DNA of 64,000 nucleotides, taken from the NCBI GenBank assembly GCA_030037645.1, contig JASHQI010000201.1:1-64000 (forward strand). Reading direction: 5' to 3'. The notes below the pieces were generated by a model. The model was given only the letters and a program-made list of their open reading frames with translations, was not told where the DNA came from and did not search any database. Source of the DNA: Xanthobacteraceae bacterium. GTDB lineage: Bacteria > Pseudomonadota > Alphaproteobacteria > Rhizobiales > Xanthobacteraceae. Of the stretch, positions 20,751 through 31,010 are shown piece after piece (position 1 is the stretch's first letter; each line of letters opens with the position of its first letter). The translations under genes and the position numbers were made by a program.

Positions 20751-22061
20751 CTATTCGACCCCTGCCCGCCCAACCGCAACATAGCGGAAGCCCGCCCGTT
20801 TCATCTTCTCGGCGCGATAGATATTGCGCAGGTCGACGATTACGGGCTGTGCCATCTCGCTTTTGAGTCGCGCCAGATCGAGCGCCCGGAACCGCTCCCA
20901 TTCGGTTGCGATCACGACCGCGTCGGCGCCATCGGCCGCGGCATAGGCGCTATGGCAATAGACAACCGTCTCAAGCTTCGCCTTGGCCTGCTCCATGCCG
21001 GCCGGATCGTACGCCCGCACGATCGCACCGAGATCCTGCAATGCCGTGATCAACGGGATCGCCGGCGAGTCTCGGGTATCGTCGGTATTCGGCTTGAAGG
21101 TCAAGCCGAGCACGGCAATGGTCTTGCCGCGCACGGAGCCTCCAAGTGCCGTCACCACTTTGCGCGCCATGGCGCGCTTGCGCTGCTCGTTCACCGCCGA
21201 GACGGTTTCTACGATGCGCAGCGCGACGCCATGATCATGCGCAGTCTTCAACAGTGCGGTGGCGTCCTTGGGAAAGCACGAGCCGCCAAAGCCGGGACCG
21301 GCATGCAGGAATTTTCCGCCGATGCGATTGTCGAGGCCCATGCCACGCGCCACCTCCTGCACGTCGGCGCCGACCTGCTCGCACAGGTCGGCAATTTCGT
21401 TGATGAAGGTGATCTTGGTGGCGAGGAAAGCGTTGGCCGCATATTTGATGAGTTCAGCCGTGCGCCGACTGACATAAATGATCGGCGGCTCATTCAGATA
21501 AAGCGGACGATAGATTTCCGCGAGGATTGCGCGCGCACGCAGATCGTCGCTGCCGACCACAATGCGGTCAGGATGCTTGAAGTCCTGGATAGCTGCGCCT
21601 TCACGCAAGAATTCCGGGTTGGACACGACCGCGATATCGGCATCGGGGCGTTTCTCACGCAAAATGCGTTCGATCTCGTCACCGGTGCCGACAGGAACGG
21701 TCGATTTCGTGACCACGATGGCGGAGCGAGACAAAAGCGGCGCGATGGTGCGTACCGCGTCATAAACGAAGCTCACGTCGGCGTGGCCGTCGCCGCGCCG
21801 TGACGGCGTGCCGACCGCGATAAACACGGCGTCGGCATGGCCGAGGTCCATCGCCGCTTCAGCGAAGGCCAGGCGGCCCTGCCGCATATTGACCTCAACA
21901 AGCTCGGCAAGGCCCGGCTCGAAGATCGGAATCTCGCCACGATTGAGAGCCGCCACTCGCGCGCCGTCGCTGTCGGTGCAAGTCACGGTATGACCGAAAT
22001 CGGCAAAGCAGGCGCCGGAAACCAGCCCCACATATCCGGCGCCAATCATGGTCACACGCAT
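20751..22061 (-). CDS. UDP-glucose/GDP-mannose dehydrogenase family protein (UDP-glucose 6-dehydrogenase)
   Basis: MRVTMIGAGYVGLVSGACFADFGHTV...FINEIADLCEQVGADVQEVARGMGLDNRIG...HAGPGFGGSCFPKD. Confidence 0.93.
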   Translation of the reverse strand: MRVTMIGAGYVGLVSGACFADFGHTVTCTDSDGARVAALNRGEIPIFEPGLAELVEVNMRQGRLAFAEAAMDLGHADAVFIAVGTPSRRGDGHADVSFVYDAVRTIAPLLSRSAIVVTKSTVPVGTGDEIERILREKRPDADIAVVSNPEFLREGAAIQDFKHPDRIVVGSDDLRARAILAEIYRPLYLNEPPIIYVSRRTAELIKYAANAFLATKITFINEIADLCEQVGADVQEVARGMGLDNRIGGKFLHAGPGFGGSCFPKDATALLKTAHDHGVALRIVETVSAVNEQRKRAMARKVVTALGGSVRGKTIAVLGLTFKPNTDDTRDSPAIPLITALQDLGAIVRAYDPAGMEQAKAKLETVVYCHSAYAAADGADAVVIATEWERFRALDLARLKSEMAQPVIVDLRNIYRAEKMKRAGFRYVAVGRAGVE

Positions 22062-22078
22062 TAAATACTCCGATCGAA

Positions 22079-23683
22079 CTAGATTTCATCCGGCCCGGCG
22101 GCCGGTGCGGATGTGCCCTCGAACGCGCCGATCGTCGCCGCCGGGGCATCGTGCGCATGCTTTCGCATGAGCGACAGCCAGCGCCGACCGAACAGCGCGA
22201 TAACGAGCACGCCATAGAACGCGCCGCCTAGCAAGACCAGCAGGAGCAATTCGGATAGATCACGAAATCTAGGCAGTGATGATAACAGGTATGTGATGAC
22301 GCGCGCCGCGACGACAAGAAATATGAAGAACGAAAATCCGGCAACGCCGAGCTTCGTCAGTGACGATTTCAGAGTCGCGTCGGAAGCAATGAAGCCGGCG
22401 CGAAATGCAAAATAGAGCACCAAAATAAAATTGATCCATGCCCCGATCGAGGTCGCCAGCGCCAGGCCGACCTGCGCCATGGAGCCCATCAGCGCAATCT
22501 TGCACGCAATGTTCACTGCGGTGCCGGTCAGCGCCGCTTTGACCGGCGTCAAGGTGTCGCCGCGCGCCAGGAAGGGCGCTACGACGCTGCGGATGAGCAC
22601 GAACGGGACGAGCCCAATGGTGTAGGCCACCAGTGTCATGGCCGCCGCATGCGCATCCTCGGCCGTGAACGCACCGCGCATGAACAGGCCACGCATGATG
22701 AGACCGGGTATCACCAGGAAGGCCACGACGCACGGGATCGCCAACAGCAGCGCAAACTCGATGGCCCGGTTTTGCGCCGAACGGGCACCCTCATGGTCGC
22801 CCGACGCCACCCTGCTCGTCATCTCCGGTACCAGCACCGTGCCGACCGCGATTCCGATGACGCCGATCGGCAACTGATCGATGCGGTCGGCGTAATAGAG
22901 CGCAGACAGCGCACCTGCCGACAGGAAGCTCGCGATGATGGTGTCGGCAAACAACGCAAGCTGCGTGCCGGCTGAGCCGAATGTCGCCGGCACCAGCGCT
23001 TTGAAGAAGCGCTTTACATCGTCGTCCCAGCGCAAGGCGCGAAACCAGGTCGCAACGCCGCTGTATAATGTGTCGCCGCCGACCAGCGCGGCCTGCAGCA
23101 CGCCCGAGACCAGCACGCCCCATGCCGCCGCATAACCTGCGCTCGGAAAGTATGCCGCCAGCGCCAGCGTCACCATCATCGACAGATTAAGCAGGATCGG
23201 CGCTGCAGCGGCGGCCGCGAATCGATGCAGCGCATTGAGGATGCCGCCCCACAAGGTCACGAGCGTGATGAGCAAAAGATACGGGAACGTGATCCGCGTC
23301 AGGCTGACTGCCAGCGCGAACTCATTCGGTCTGTGCGAGAAGCCCGGGGCCAGTACCTCGATCACCTGCGGCGTGAATATCAGCGCGAGCGCGAGCAGCA
23401 CCACCTGCGTCGCAACCAGAAGAGTGAAGATGCTATCGCCGAACGATCTTGCGGCCGCCGCCCCACCCTGGGTGCGAACGCGCGCATAGGCCGGGATGAA
23501 CGCGGCATTGAAGGCGCCCTCGGCAAAAATGGCGCGAAAATGGTTCGGCAGCCGGAATGCGACAAAGAAGGCGTCCGCCACCGGCCCGGCGCCAATAACA
23601 GCCGCGAGCATGACATCGCGCAGAAAGCCGGTCAGGCGCGAGAACAGCGTATAACCGCCGACAGTGAGTATCTTCCCGAACAT
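22079..23683 (-). CDS. murJ: MurJ/MviN-family lipid-linked oligosaccharide flippase
   Basis: MFGKILTVGGYTLFSRLTGFLRDVMLAAVIGAGPVADAFFVAFRLPNHFRAIFAEGAFNAAFIPAY; start set at internal ATG because the longer ORF overlaps the upstream gene. Confidence 0.9.
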   Translation of the reverse strand: MFGKILTVGGYTLFSRLTGFLRDVMLAAVIGAGPVADAFFVAFRLPNHFRAIFAEGAFNAAFIPAYARVRTQGGAAAARSFGDSIFTLLVATQVVLLALALIFTPQVIEVLAPGFSHRPNEFALAVSLTRITFPYLLLITLVTLWGGILNALHRFAAAAAAPILLNLSMMVTLALAAYFPSAGYAAAWGVLVSGVLQAALVGGDTLYSGVATWFRALRWDDDVKRFFKALVPATFGSAGTQLALFADTIIASFLSAGALSALYYADRIDQLPIGVIGIAVGTVLVPEMTSRVASGDHEGARSAQNRAIEFALLLAIPCVVAFLVIPGLIMRGLFMRGAFTAEDAHAAAMTLVAYTIGLVPFVLIRSVVAPFLARGDTLTPVKAALTGTAVNIACKIALMGSMAQVGLALATSIGAWINFILVLYFAFRAGFIASDATLKSSLTKLGVAGFSFFIFLVVAARVITYLLSSLPRFRDLSELLLLVLLGGAFYGVLVIALFGRRWLSLMRKHAHDAPAATIGAFEGTSAPAAGPDEI

Positions 23684-23736
23684 TGCCGCCTTTTTGGACG
23701 CTACTGGGTGGTCGCGCGCGCCCTGGGCGCCCCGAA

Positions 23737-24903
23737 TCAGCCCGCCAGCTCGTGTCGAACAGCGGCAATGATACGGTCTTGCACGGCCCGGTCGAGATAG
23801 GCGTGCATCGGCAGGCTGATCACTTCCTCGGCGAGGCGATCGCTCACTGGCACACCGCCGTTGGCCAAGGGAAAGCCGCTGTAAGCCGGCTGGCGATGCA
23901 ATGGCTTGGTGTAATAAATCGCCGTCGGAATACCCTGCGACTTGAGCGCCGCCGCAAGCGCGTCGCGCCGTCCCGGCGCAAGCCGGATCGTGTATTGCGC
24001 CCACACCGAGGTCGATTCGTTGCCGACGACCGGCACCTTGGCAACATCGGCGAGCCCATCCGCGTAGCGTGCCGCCACGAGACCGCGGGCGGTGATCTCC
24101 TCGGGGAAGATCTTGAGTTTTTCAAGCAACACCGCAGCCTGGATGGAATCCAGCCGGCCGGTGATGCCAATCCGCGCGGCCTCGTATTTGTCGACACCCT
24201 CGCCATGCACGCGCAGGCTTTTCACCCGCGCGGCAAGCGCGTCGTCGTCCGTGAACACGGCGCCGCCGTCGCCATAGCAACCGAGCGGCTTTGCTGGAAA
24301 AAAGCTTGTCGCCGTTGCCGTCGCCACGGTCCCGAGCTTGCGCCCGCGGTAGGTCGCACCGAAGGCCTGCGCGGCGTCGTCGAGCACCTTGAGGCGGTGC
24401 GCATCCGCAATTGCCGCTATGGCGTCGTGATCCGCCGGCAGTCCGAACAGATCGACTGGAATGACGGCTTTCGGTTTGAGTCCGAGCCTTTGCGCCGTCG
24501 TCACAGCATGCTCGCAACTGGCAGGGTCGAGATTGAAAGTCTCGGGCTCGACATCGGCAATCACCGGCGTGGCGCCAAGCAGCACCACCATTTCAGCGGT
24601 CGCGTGATAGGTGAACGATGGGCAAATCACCGCGTCGCCCGGCCCGATCCCCCACGCCATCAGGACGAGGAGCAGCGCGTCGGTTCCACTCGAGCATCCG
24701 ATGACATGCCGCGTGCCGCAAAACGATGCGAGCTCGGCTTCGAGTGCGCGCACCTCGGGGCCCTGGATGAACTGGCAATGGGCGAGCACGCGCGCGACCG
24801 CGTCATCGATCGCACGACCGAGCCGGCGGCGCTGGGCTGCGACATCGATAAACGGTATCGGCTTTTCTTCAAGCCGCGCGTGCTGATTCATCGCCTGAGC
24901 CAC
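23737..24903 (-). CDS. DegT/DnrJ/EryC1/StrS family sugar aminotransferase
   Basis: PFIDVAAQRRRLG...HVIGCSSGTDALLLVLMAWGIGPGDAVICPSFTY...ATSFFPAKPLGCYGDGGAVFTDD with PLP lysine retained. Confidence 0.93.
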   Translation of the reverse strand: MAQAMNQHARLEEKPIPFIDVAAQRRRLGRAIDDAVARVLAHCQFIQGPEVRALEAELASFCGTRHVIGCSSGTDALLLVLMAWGIGPGDAVICPSFTYHATAEMVVLLGATPVIADVEPETFNLDPASCEHAVTTAQRLGLKPKAVIPVDLFGLPADHDAIAAIADAHRLKVLDDAAQAFGATYRGRKLGTVATATATSFFPAKPLGCYGDGGAVFTDDDALAARVKSLRVHGEGVDKYEAARIGITGRLDSIQAAVLLEKLKIFPEEITARGLVAARYADGLADVAKVPVVGNESTSVWAQYTIRLAPGRRDALAAALKSQGIPTAIYYTKPLHRQPAYSGFPLANGGVPVSDRLAEEVISLPMHAYLDRAVQDRIIAAVRHELAG

Positions 24904-24920
24904 GCTTTAACGGGTCCCAT

Positions 24921-25937
24921 TCAACCAACCACGCGCCGTGGAGCCTTGCGCTGCGGTGGGCTTGATTGTGCTACGCGCGCGTTAAGGCAGCGAATTGCGA
25001 TTTCAAGGCTGGCGACTCCCTCTTCACCGGTCACCGGAGGTATCTCGCCGCGGCGCACCGCGTTGATGAACGCCATCAGTTCGGCACGCAGTGGCTCGGC
25101 ATAACCCACCGATAGATGCCGCATCGAATAGCTGCCGTCGGGCTGAAAGCCGAAGCATTCCGTGACTTGCAGCGTCAACAGGTCGCCAATGAGATATTTG
25201 TCGCGTGTGGCGATGTGGATGGTGCGCGCCTTGAATGGCGTAAGCCAGTTGGTATTGATATGCGCCAACACGCCCGAAGCGGTTCGGAACTGCAAGAGCG
25301 CAATATCCTCTCGCTCCGCGACCGCGCTTGATGTCTGCGGTTGAATTTCGACGATCTCGGATTCCGTGAACCAGCGGATGAGGTCGATATCGTGCACCGC
25401 GAGATCGATAACAACGCCTACATTCGACATCCGCGGCGGAAACGGTCCGACCCGAGTGATTGCAATGGAGAGGATGTGCTGGTCCGTGATCGCGCGCTTG
25501 AGCGTCTCGACTGCTGGATTGAACCGCTCGACGTGGCCCGCCATCAGCGTGACACCGGCGCGGCCGGCCGCGGCGACGATGGCGCGACCCTCCTCGATCG
25601 TGGACGCGATCGGCTTCTCCACCAGAATATGCACGCCGTGTGAGGCGCATTCGAGTGCGATATCGCGATGAAAGTGAGTCGGGGCCGCAATCGTTACGGC
25701 GTCGACTCCGGCGCGGATCAGAGGGTCGACAGTGCTGAATGTGGCACAACCGAGCGTCCCACCTACACGATCCCGCTGCTTGGAATCGGGATCGACAACG
25801 CCCACCAGCTTGACCCCGGGCAGGTCCGCGAGCACCCGCGCATGGTTTGATCCCATTACGCCGACGCCAACCACCCCGACCCGCAACATCCCGTCCACAC
25901 CCACCTTTACCGCCCGATCCATGATTGAAGGCCCCAC
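24921..25937 (-). CDS. Gfo/Idh/MocA family oxidoreductase
   Basis: MLRVGVVGVGVMGSNHARVLADL...VTIAAPTHFHRDIALECASHGVHILVEKPIASTIEEG...VHDIDLIRWF. Confidence 0.92.
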   Translation of the reverse strand: MGPSIMDRAVKVGVDGMLRVGVVGVGVMGSNHARVLADLPGVKLVGVVDPDSKQRDRVGGTLGCATFSTVDPLIRAGVDAVTIAAPTHFHRDIALECASHGVHILVEKPIASTIEEGRAIVAAAGRAGVTLMAGHVERFNPAVETLKRAITDQHILSIAITRVGPFPPRMSNVGVVIDLAVHDIDLIRWFTESEIVEIQPQTSSAVAEREDIALLQFRTASGVLAHINTNWLTPFKARTIHIATRDKYLIGDLLTLQVTECFGFQPDGSYSMRHLSVGYAEPLRAELMAFINAVRRGEIPPVTGEEGVASLEIAIRCLNARVAQSSPPQRKAPRRVVG

Positions 25938-26229
25938 TCAACAGCCGGCCCCACCCTTCCCCTAGCATGCTCGCGGCCAACTGGCGACCCAAGCCACAAG
26001 AGCTTGTGAACACATTTGGATTCAGTTCGTTTCAGGCGCGAGAGGGCTCGTTGCGCCGGGCAGTGTACACGCATCGAGCGAGAGCCCCGAGCCCTTTCTC
26101 GACGGTCACGTCAGACCATTTGTTTTGCAACTACAGGTTGTTTTATGAAACGCGACGCGACCTCGATCGCAAAAGAATCTCACGCCCCGGCACCGCTGGC
26201 CAAGGGGATGCGATCTGATTCCACAATCC

Positions 26230-26457
26230 TTAGCGCGTCGGCTCGTGCTCGCGCTCCTCAATATCCGAGAGCAGTGGAGATTCGACGTGTGGCGGCTCGT
26301 CACGTGACACCGTATAGCCGCGGTCGCGCAATGCTCTGAGCAGGCCTCGAACATCGCCCTCGCTCAGTCTCTCGCTAAAGGGCTGGCCGTTTTGGAACCT
26401 GTAGTCGGTTTGGTAGCACAGGCCAGCTAACTCTCTCGCCAATTTATCGACGTCCAT
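26230..26457 (-). CDS. Hypothetical small protein
   Basis: 75-aa ORF MDVDKLARELAGLCYQTDYRFQNGQPFSERLSEGDVRGLLRALRDRGYTVSRDEPPHVESPLLSDIEEREHEPTR in an otherwise empty stretch; plausible composition. Confidence 0.45.
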   Translation of the reverse strand: MDVDKLARELAGLCYQTDYRFQNGQPFSERLSEGDVRGLLRALRDRGYTVSRDEPPHVESPLLSDIEEREHEPTR

Positions 26458-26787
26458 GGCGGACCTCCCTTTTTCAATACTAAATGTAATGGAGGTTGTT
26501 TGTTCCGCGTTGCAATGCGGCCCGCGAAATACAAATTACGCGCCAAAATTCGGGCGCATCATTACCAGGCAGTCAACGCAGCATCTCTCCCGCTTCAGCT
26601 CTGTCATCGGCAGAACGGCGCGCGTAAGCCTGCGCCATGAAATGCTCACCGACTTTTCACCATGATCAGATGGTGAGATGGAACGCGATTCTTTTAGGAT
26701 TTGCCCGTTGCCTTCCCGGCAACGACGCCGACGCCCCTTATTGGTCCCGCTTCCTCCCGCAGATCGGCGCGCGACTGCAGAGCAAGG

Positions 26788-27558
26788 TCATGGTGCCGCG
26801 CTGAGCCCACGCATCTTGCTGGCCGAGATCGCTTCGGTGGCCTCATCGAGTTCGATGCGCTCAACCTTGTAGCCCACGTCACGGCCGTAGAAGACGTTTG
26901 TGATATTGGGAAGCGGCACGACCACGAAGCGCCCCGCATGCGCGGATAGCGCCGTTTCGATGCGTTGCTTGACCGCAAAATATGGCAGCGGATTTTTGAT
27001 ATCGATACCGTGCGTGTTGCGCACCGCGATGCAGACTTGGCCAATGCGCCGCAGGCCCTCTTCGATGAGGCGCTGGTGACCGGCATGAAACGGTTGGTAC
27101 CGCCCGACGAACAGCGCCGTCGGCTTTTGCGGATCGAATGGCGGCCGCAACAGCGCCAGTGCTTGTTCGGCCCAATATTGTGGCGTGCCCTGCGGGCCAA
27201 CGCGCAAATCGAAACGTCCCGGCGGGACGAACATCCGGTTGGTGTCCTCGAAGCGTCCGGCCGCAATGCGGTCAAGCCAGATCGTGAAGGCTTCGCCGAA
27301 GGCGGCACGGGTCTGCTCCGTGGGGCAGATGAAATCCGCGATGACCGTGCCACCGGCTTCGACAACACGATCGCACATCCATCCCATACGGCGCGCATGC
27401 TCGATACGATCCTCCAGGCTAAAGCCGAGATCGCGGGAAAGATTGGTGCGCACCGCGTCGGCGTTGAATATCACCGCGTTGAGCAGCGGTGCCAGCGCCT
27501 TGGCGAGCGTCGTCTTGCCGGCGCCCGGCAAGCCCATAATCAGAATCTTTCGCGGCAC
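26788..27558 (-). CDS. Fusion: APS-kinase-like P-loop kinase + HxGH (NMNAT/cytidylyltransferase-like) nucleotidyltransferase
   Basis: N-term GLPGAGKTT...FNADAVRTNLSRDLGFSLEDRIEHARRMG; C-term FVGRYQPFHAGHQRLIEEGL and ISASKMRGL. Confidence 0.8.
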   Translation of the reverse strand: MPRKILIMGLPGAGKTTLAKALAPLLNAVIFNADAVRTNLSRDLGFSLEDRIEHARRMGWMCDRVVEAGGTVIADFICPTEQTRAAFGEAFTIWLDRIAAGRFEDTNRMFVPPGRFDLRVGPQGTPQYWAEQALALLRPPFDPQKPTALFVGRYQPFHAGHQRLIEEGLRRIGQVCIAVRNTHGIDIKNPLPYFAVKQRIETALSAHAGRFVVVPLPNITNVFYGRDVGYKVERIELDEATEAISASKMRGLSAAP

Positions 27559-27619
27559 GACATTTCCCCTGCTGTGGCTGCGCGCCGGCAGCTCGGATCA
27601 CCCCAATCCGATTTTAGTA

Positions 27620-29032
27620 TCATGACCGGTGATAGTCGTCATCAATCCGTACGATATCATCCTCGCCAAGATAGCTGCCGGTCTGAACTTCAATCAATTC
27701 AAGATCGATCTTGCCGGGATTTTCCAGTCGATGCTGAGCGCCATTTGGAATGTAGGTCGACTCGTTCTCATGTACAATCTTAATGTCGCTTCCGATCGTC
27801 ACCCGTGCAGTGCCGCGGACCACGATCCAATGTTCAGCACGGTGATGATGGAGCTGCAGTGACAGTCGGCCGCCCGGCTTGACGATGATTCGCTTGACCT
27901 GGAACCGATTGCCCTGATCGACGGACTGATAAGATCCCCATGGGCGATGGACCTTCAAGTGTTCCTCGGTCACCGCGGGTGCGACTTCCTTGAGCTTTTT
28001 AACCAGTCGCCGCAAGCCGTCGCCGTCATCGCGCCGCGCCACCAGTACGGCATCCTCCGACGCCACCACGACGAGGTTCTCGATCCCATAGAGCGCCACA
28101 AGCGGCCTGTCGGAGGCGACGTACGAGCCCCGCGCGTCGACAAACACCGCTTCGCCACGGGAGGCGTTGCCGGCGGCGTCTCGTTCCGACAACTCCCACA
28201 CCCCGTTCCACGAGCCTACGTCCGACCAACCGTAGCCGACCGGAATGACAGCCGCCCGCGTGGTACGCTCCATGACCGCATAGTCGATGGATTTTGCCAC
28301 GGCACGAGCGAAATGCTGCGGATCGAGCGTGATGAAGCCAAGATCATGGCCGGCGTTCGCCACTGCTGCGGTCACGGCTACCGCGCTTTCCGGCTCGAAG
28401 CTTTTGTATTCATCCAGCAGCAAACCGGCGCGGAACATGAAGTTGCCGGAATTCCACAAATAGCCCTCGCCGACATAGCGTTCCGCGGTTTTCTCGTCGG
28501 GCTTCTCGACGAATTCTTCGATGGCGAAGACGCCGAGGCCGATCGCGGCGCCGAGGCGAATATAGCCGTACTCTACCGCGGGACGAGTCGGCCGCACGCC
28601 GAACGTGACGATGTGATTGCTCTCGGCCGGATCGAGTGCCGCGGTGCAAGCGTTGGCGAAGGCAAGCGGATCGGTGACGACGTGATCGGCGGCGAGTGCG
28701 ACCACAATCGGATCGCCGCCGCGATTGCAGGCAAATGCTGCACCCGCGACGATCGCCGGTGCGGAATCGCGACGCATCGGCTCAAGCAGGACATCGGCTT
28801 CCACTGCTATTTCGGCAAGTTGCTCTGCGACCATGAATCGATACTGGTGGTTGGTTACGATGATCGGCCGAGTGAATAATGCAGAGTCGCCAACGCGGCG
28901 CATCGTCTCCTGAAAGGTCGAATGCGGACCGAATAGCGGCAGGAACTGCTTGGGCCTGCCCTCCCGCGACGCCGGCCACAGACGGGTCCCTGCGCCGCCG
29001 CACATGATCAGAGGAGTGATCGGTCGTGCCAT
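27620..29032 (-). CDS. manC: Mannose-1-phosphate guanylyltransferase / mannose-6-phosphate isomerase
   Basis: LIMCGGAGTRLWPASREGRPKQFLPLFG...; C-term HRPWGSYQSVDQGNRFQVKRIIVKPGGRLSLQLHHHRAEHWIVV. Confidence 0.96.
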   Translation of the reverse strand: MARPITPLIMCGGAGTRLWPASREGRPKQFLPLFGPHSTFQETMRRVGDSALFTRPIIVTNHQYRFMVAEQLAEIAVEADVLLEPMRRDSAPAIVAGAAFACNRGGDPIVVALAADHVVTDPLAFANACTAALDPAESNHIVTFGVRPTRPAVEYGYIRLGAAIGLGVFAIEEFVEKPDEKTAERYVGEGYLWNSGNFMFRAGLLLDEYKSFEPESAVAVTAAVANAGHDLGFITLDPQHFARAVAKSIDYAVMERTTRAAVIPVGYGWSDVGSWNGVWELSERDAAGNASRGEAVFVDARGSYVASDRPLVALYGIENLVVVASEDAVLVARRDDGDGLRRLVKKLKEVAPAVTEEHLKVHRPWGSYQSVDQGNRFQVKRIIVKPGGRLSLQLHHHRAEHWIVVRGTARVTIGSDIKIVHENESTYIPNGAQHRLENPGKIDLELIEVQTGSYLGEDDIVRIDDDYHRS

Positions 29033-29075
29033 GGAACGCTCTCTTGCGGTGAGCCTACCGACCGCAACTTACGAT

Positions 29076-30110
29076 TCAAAGAATGGCCTTTTTCTCGCGC
29101 AGCCGACGTTCATCCGTTTCGGCCATCATGGCTACCAGATCGGAAAAAGAGACCTTGCGCTTCCAGCCAAGCTCCCGTTCGGCTTTTGCGGCATTGCCGC
29201 AGAGAATGTCCACCTCGGCGGGTCGGTAAAACTCCGGATTCACCCTGACAATGACGCGCCCGCTCTTGCGCTCGATGCCACGCTCGGCGGCACCTGTGCC
29301 CTGCCATTCAATCTGCATGCCGAGGCACTGTCCGGCCAAAACCACGAAATCGCGCACCGAATGCATCTCGCCGCTGGCCAGCACATAATCGTCTGCACGA
29401 TCCTGTTGGAGCATGCGCCACATACCTTCGACATAGTCGCCGGCAAATCCCCAATCGCGCTTGCTGTCGAGATTGCCTATTTCCAATACGTCGAGCTCGC
29501 CATGCTTTATCTTGGCAAGACCCAGCGTGACCTTGCGGGTCACAAACTCCTTTCCGCGCAATGGCGATTCGTGGTTGAACAGGATGCCAGATGCTGTGAA
29601 CAAGCCGTAGCTCTCCCGATAATTCACCGTGATCCAGTGCGCGTAGAGCTTGGCGACCGCATACGGACTGCGAGGATGGAACGGCGTCGTCTCAGACTGA
29701 GGCAACTCCAGCGCTTTACCGAACATTTCGGACGTCGAAGCCTGATAGAAGCGGATTGGCGCATTGGTCTGACGCACCGCCTCAAGCATGCGCGTCACAC
29801 CGAGAGCATCTACGGCGCCCGTGTAGATCGGTTCCTCGAATGACAGCGCGACAAAACTTTGCGCGGCGAGATTATAGATCTCGTCGGGTTGCGAGCGTTC
29901 CACGAGTCGCAGGATATTGTTGAATTCGAGAATCTCAAGATCGCGCAGCTCGACTGAATTTGCGATGCCCATCTCGACGAGACGATGAGTGTCGCTCGTC
30001 GAAGTGCGCCGCACAGCTCCCGTCACCAAATAACCCTTGTCCAGGAGAAACTTTGCGAGGTAGGCCCCATCCTGGCCATTTACCCCCGTGATCAATGCGC
30101 GCTTGGCCAT
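29076..30110 (-). CDS. gmd: GDP-mannose 4,6-dehydratase
   Basis: ALITGVNGQDGAYLAKFLLDKGYLVTG...FYQASTSEMFGKALELPQSETTPFHPRSPYAVAKLYAHW. Confidence 0.96.
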   Translation of the reverse strand: MAKRALITGVNGQDGAYLAKFLLDKGYLVTGAVRRTSTSDTHRLVEMGIANSVELRDLEILEFNNILRLVERSQPDEIYNLAAQSFVALSFEEPIYTGAVDALGVTRMLEAVRQTNAPIRFYQASTSEMFGKALELPQSETTPFHPRSPYAVAKLYAHWITVNYRESYGLFTASGILFNHESPLRGKEFVTRKVTLGLAKIKHGELDVLEIGNLDSKRDWGFAGDYVEGMWRMLQQDRADDYVLASGEMHSVRDFVVLAGQCLGMQIEWQGTGAAERGIERKSGRVIVRVNPEFYRPAEVDILCGNAAKAERELGWKRKVSFSDLVAMMAETDERRLREKKAIL

Positions 30111-30131
30111 TCGTTCCGCCTGCCTTTCACA

Positions 30132-31010
30132 TCAACGACGGCGCAACACTCTGCCCGCCACTGCATCGAGTTTCTTCAAGAGCTTCGGATCGCGCGCGTC
30201 GGCCGCGGTGATCAACGCGCTGTCGAGAGCGCGATCGGAACCGATTGGGCACGGCTCATGTTCGCGCGGAAAATCCCGCGCCAGGCGCGCCACCAGACGC
30301 TTGGCTTTGTCCGCATTGGCCATGAGCACCTTGATGATATCCTGGACGGTGACCGCATCGTGGTCGGGGTGCCAGCAGTCGAAGTCCGTCACCATGGCGA
30401 CCGTCGCGTAACAGATTTCCGCTTCGCGGGCGAGTTTGGCCTCCGGCATATTGGTCATGCCAATCACGGCATAGCCTAAATTCTTGTAAGTGAGGCTTTC
30501 GGCCAGGGTGGAGAATTGTGGTCCTTCGATACAAACATAGGTGCCATCACGCACGAGCTCGATGCCTTCAGCCATTGCCGCTCCCGCAATATGGATGCGT
30601 AACCGCGGTGAGACCGGATGCGCCATCGACACGTGGGCAACGCACCCCCGGCCGAAGAAGGAACTCTCGCGCTTATGTGTGCGGTCCACGAACTGGTCGA
30701 CCAGCACGAAGGTGCCCGGCGGCAGCTCTTCCTTGAACGAGCCACAGGCCGAGAGTGAGACCAGATCAGTGACGCCGGCGCGTTTGAGCACATCGATGTT
30801 GGCGCGATAATTGATGTCCGAGGGCGAATGCCGGTGTCCCTGGTCGTGGCGCGACAGGAATACGACCGGCAAGCCGACGATCTCGCCGATGCGCAGAGCG
30901 GCCGAGGGCTCACCCCACGGGCTCTTGATCTTCTTCGAACGTACTCTTTCGAGCCCGGGCAAATCGTAGATGCCGGAGCCTCCGATAATACCAAGGACGG
31001 ATTTTGCCAT
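30132..31010 (-). CDS. mtnP: S-methyl-5'-thioadenosine phosphorylase
   Basis: VLGIIGGSGIYDLPGL...FLSRHDQGHRHSPSDINYRANIDVLKRAGV...GTYVCIEGPQFSTLAES...IGMTNMPEAKLAREAEICYATVAMVTDFDCWH. Confidence 0.95.
   Translation of the reverse strand: MAKSVLGIIGGSGIYDLPGLERVRSKKIKSPWGEPSAALRIGEIVGLPVVFLSRHDQGHRHSPSDINYRANIDVLKRAGVTDLVSLSACGSFKEELPPGTFVLVDQFVDRTHKRESSFFGRGCVAHVSMAHPVSPRLRIHIAGAAMAEGIELVRDGTYVCIEGPQFSTLAESLTYKNLGYAVIGMTNMPEAKLAREAEICYATVAMVTDFDCWHPDHDAVTVQDIIKVLMANADKAKRLVARLARDFPREHEPCPIGSDRALDSALITAADARDPKLLKKLDAVAGRVLRRR

Noticed and set aside
23683-25104. Plus-strand 473-aa ORF
   Set aside because: Antisense to the DegT aminotransferase with no recognisable motifs; shadow ORF in GC-rich DNA. 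The same applies to 20580-21803, 9389-10375 and 57328-58509 (+) and 32351-33637 (-).
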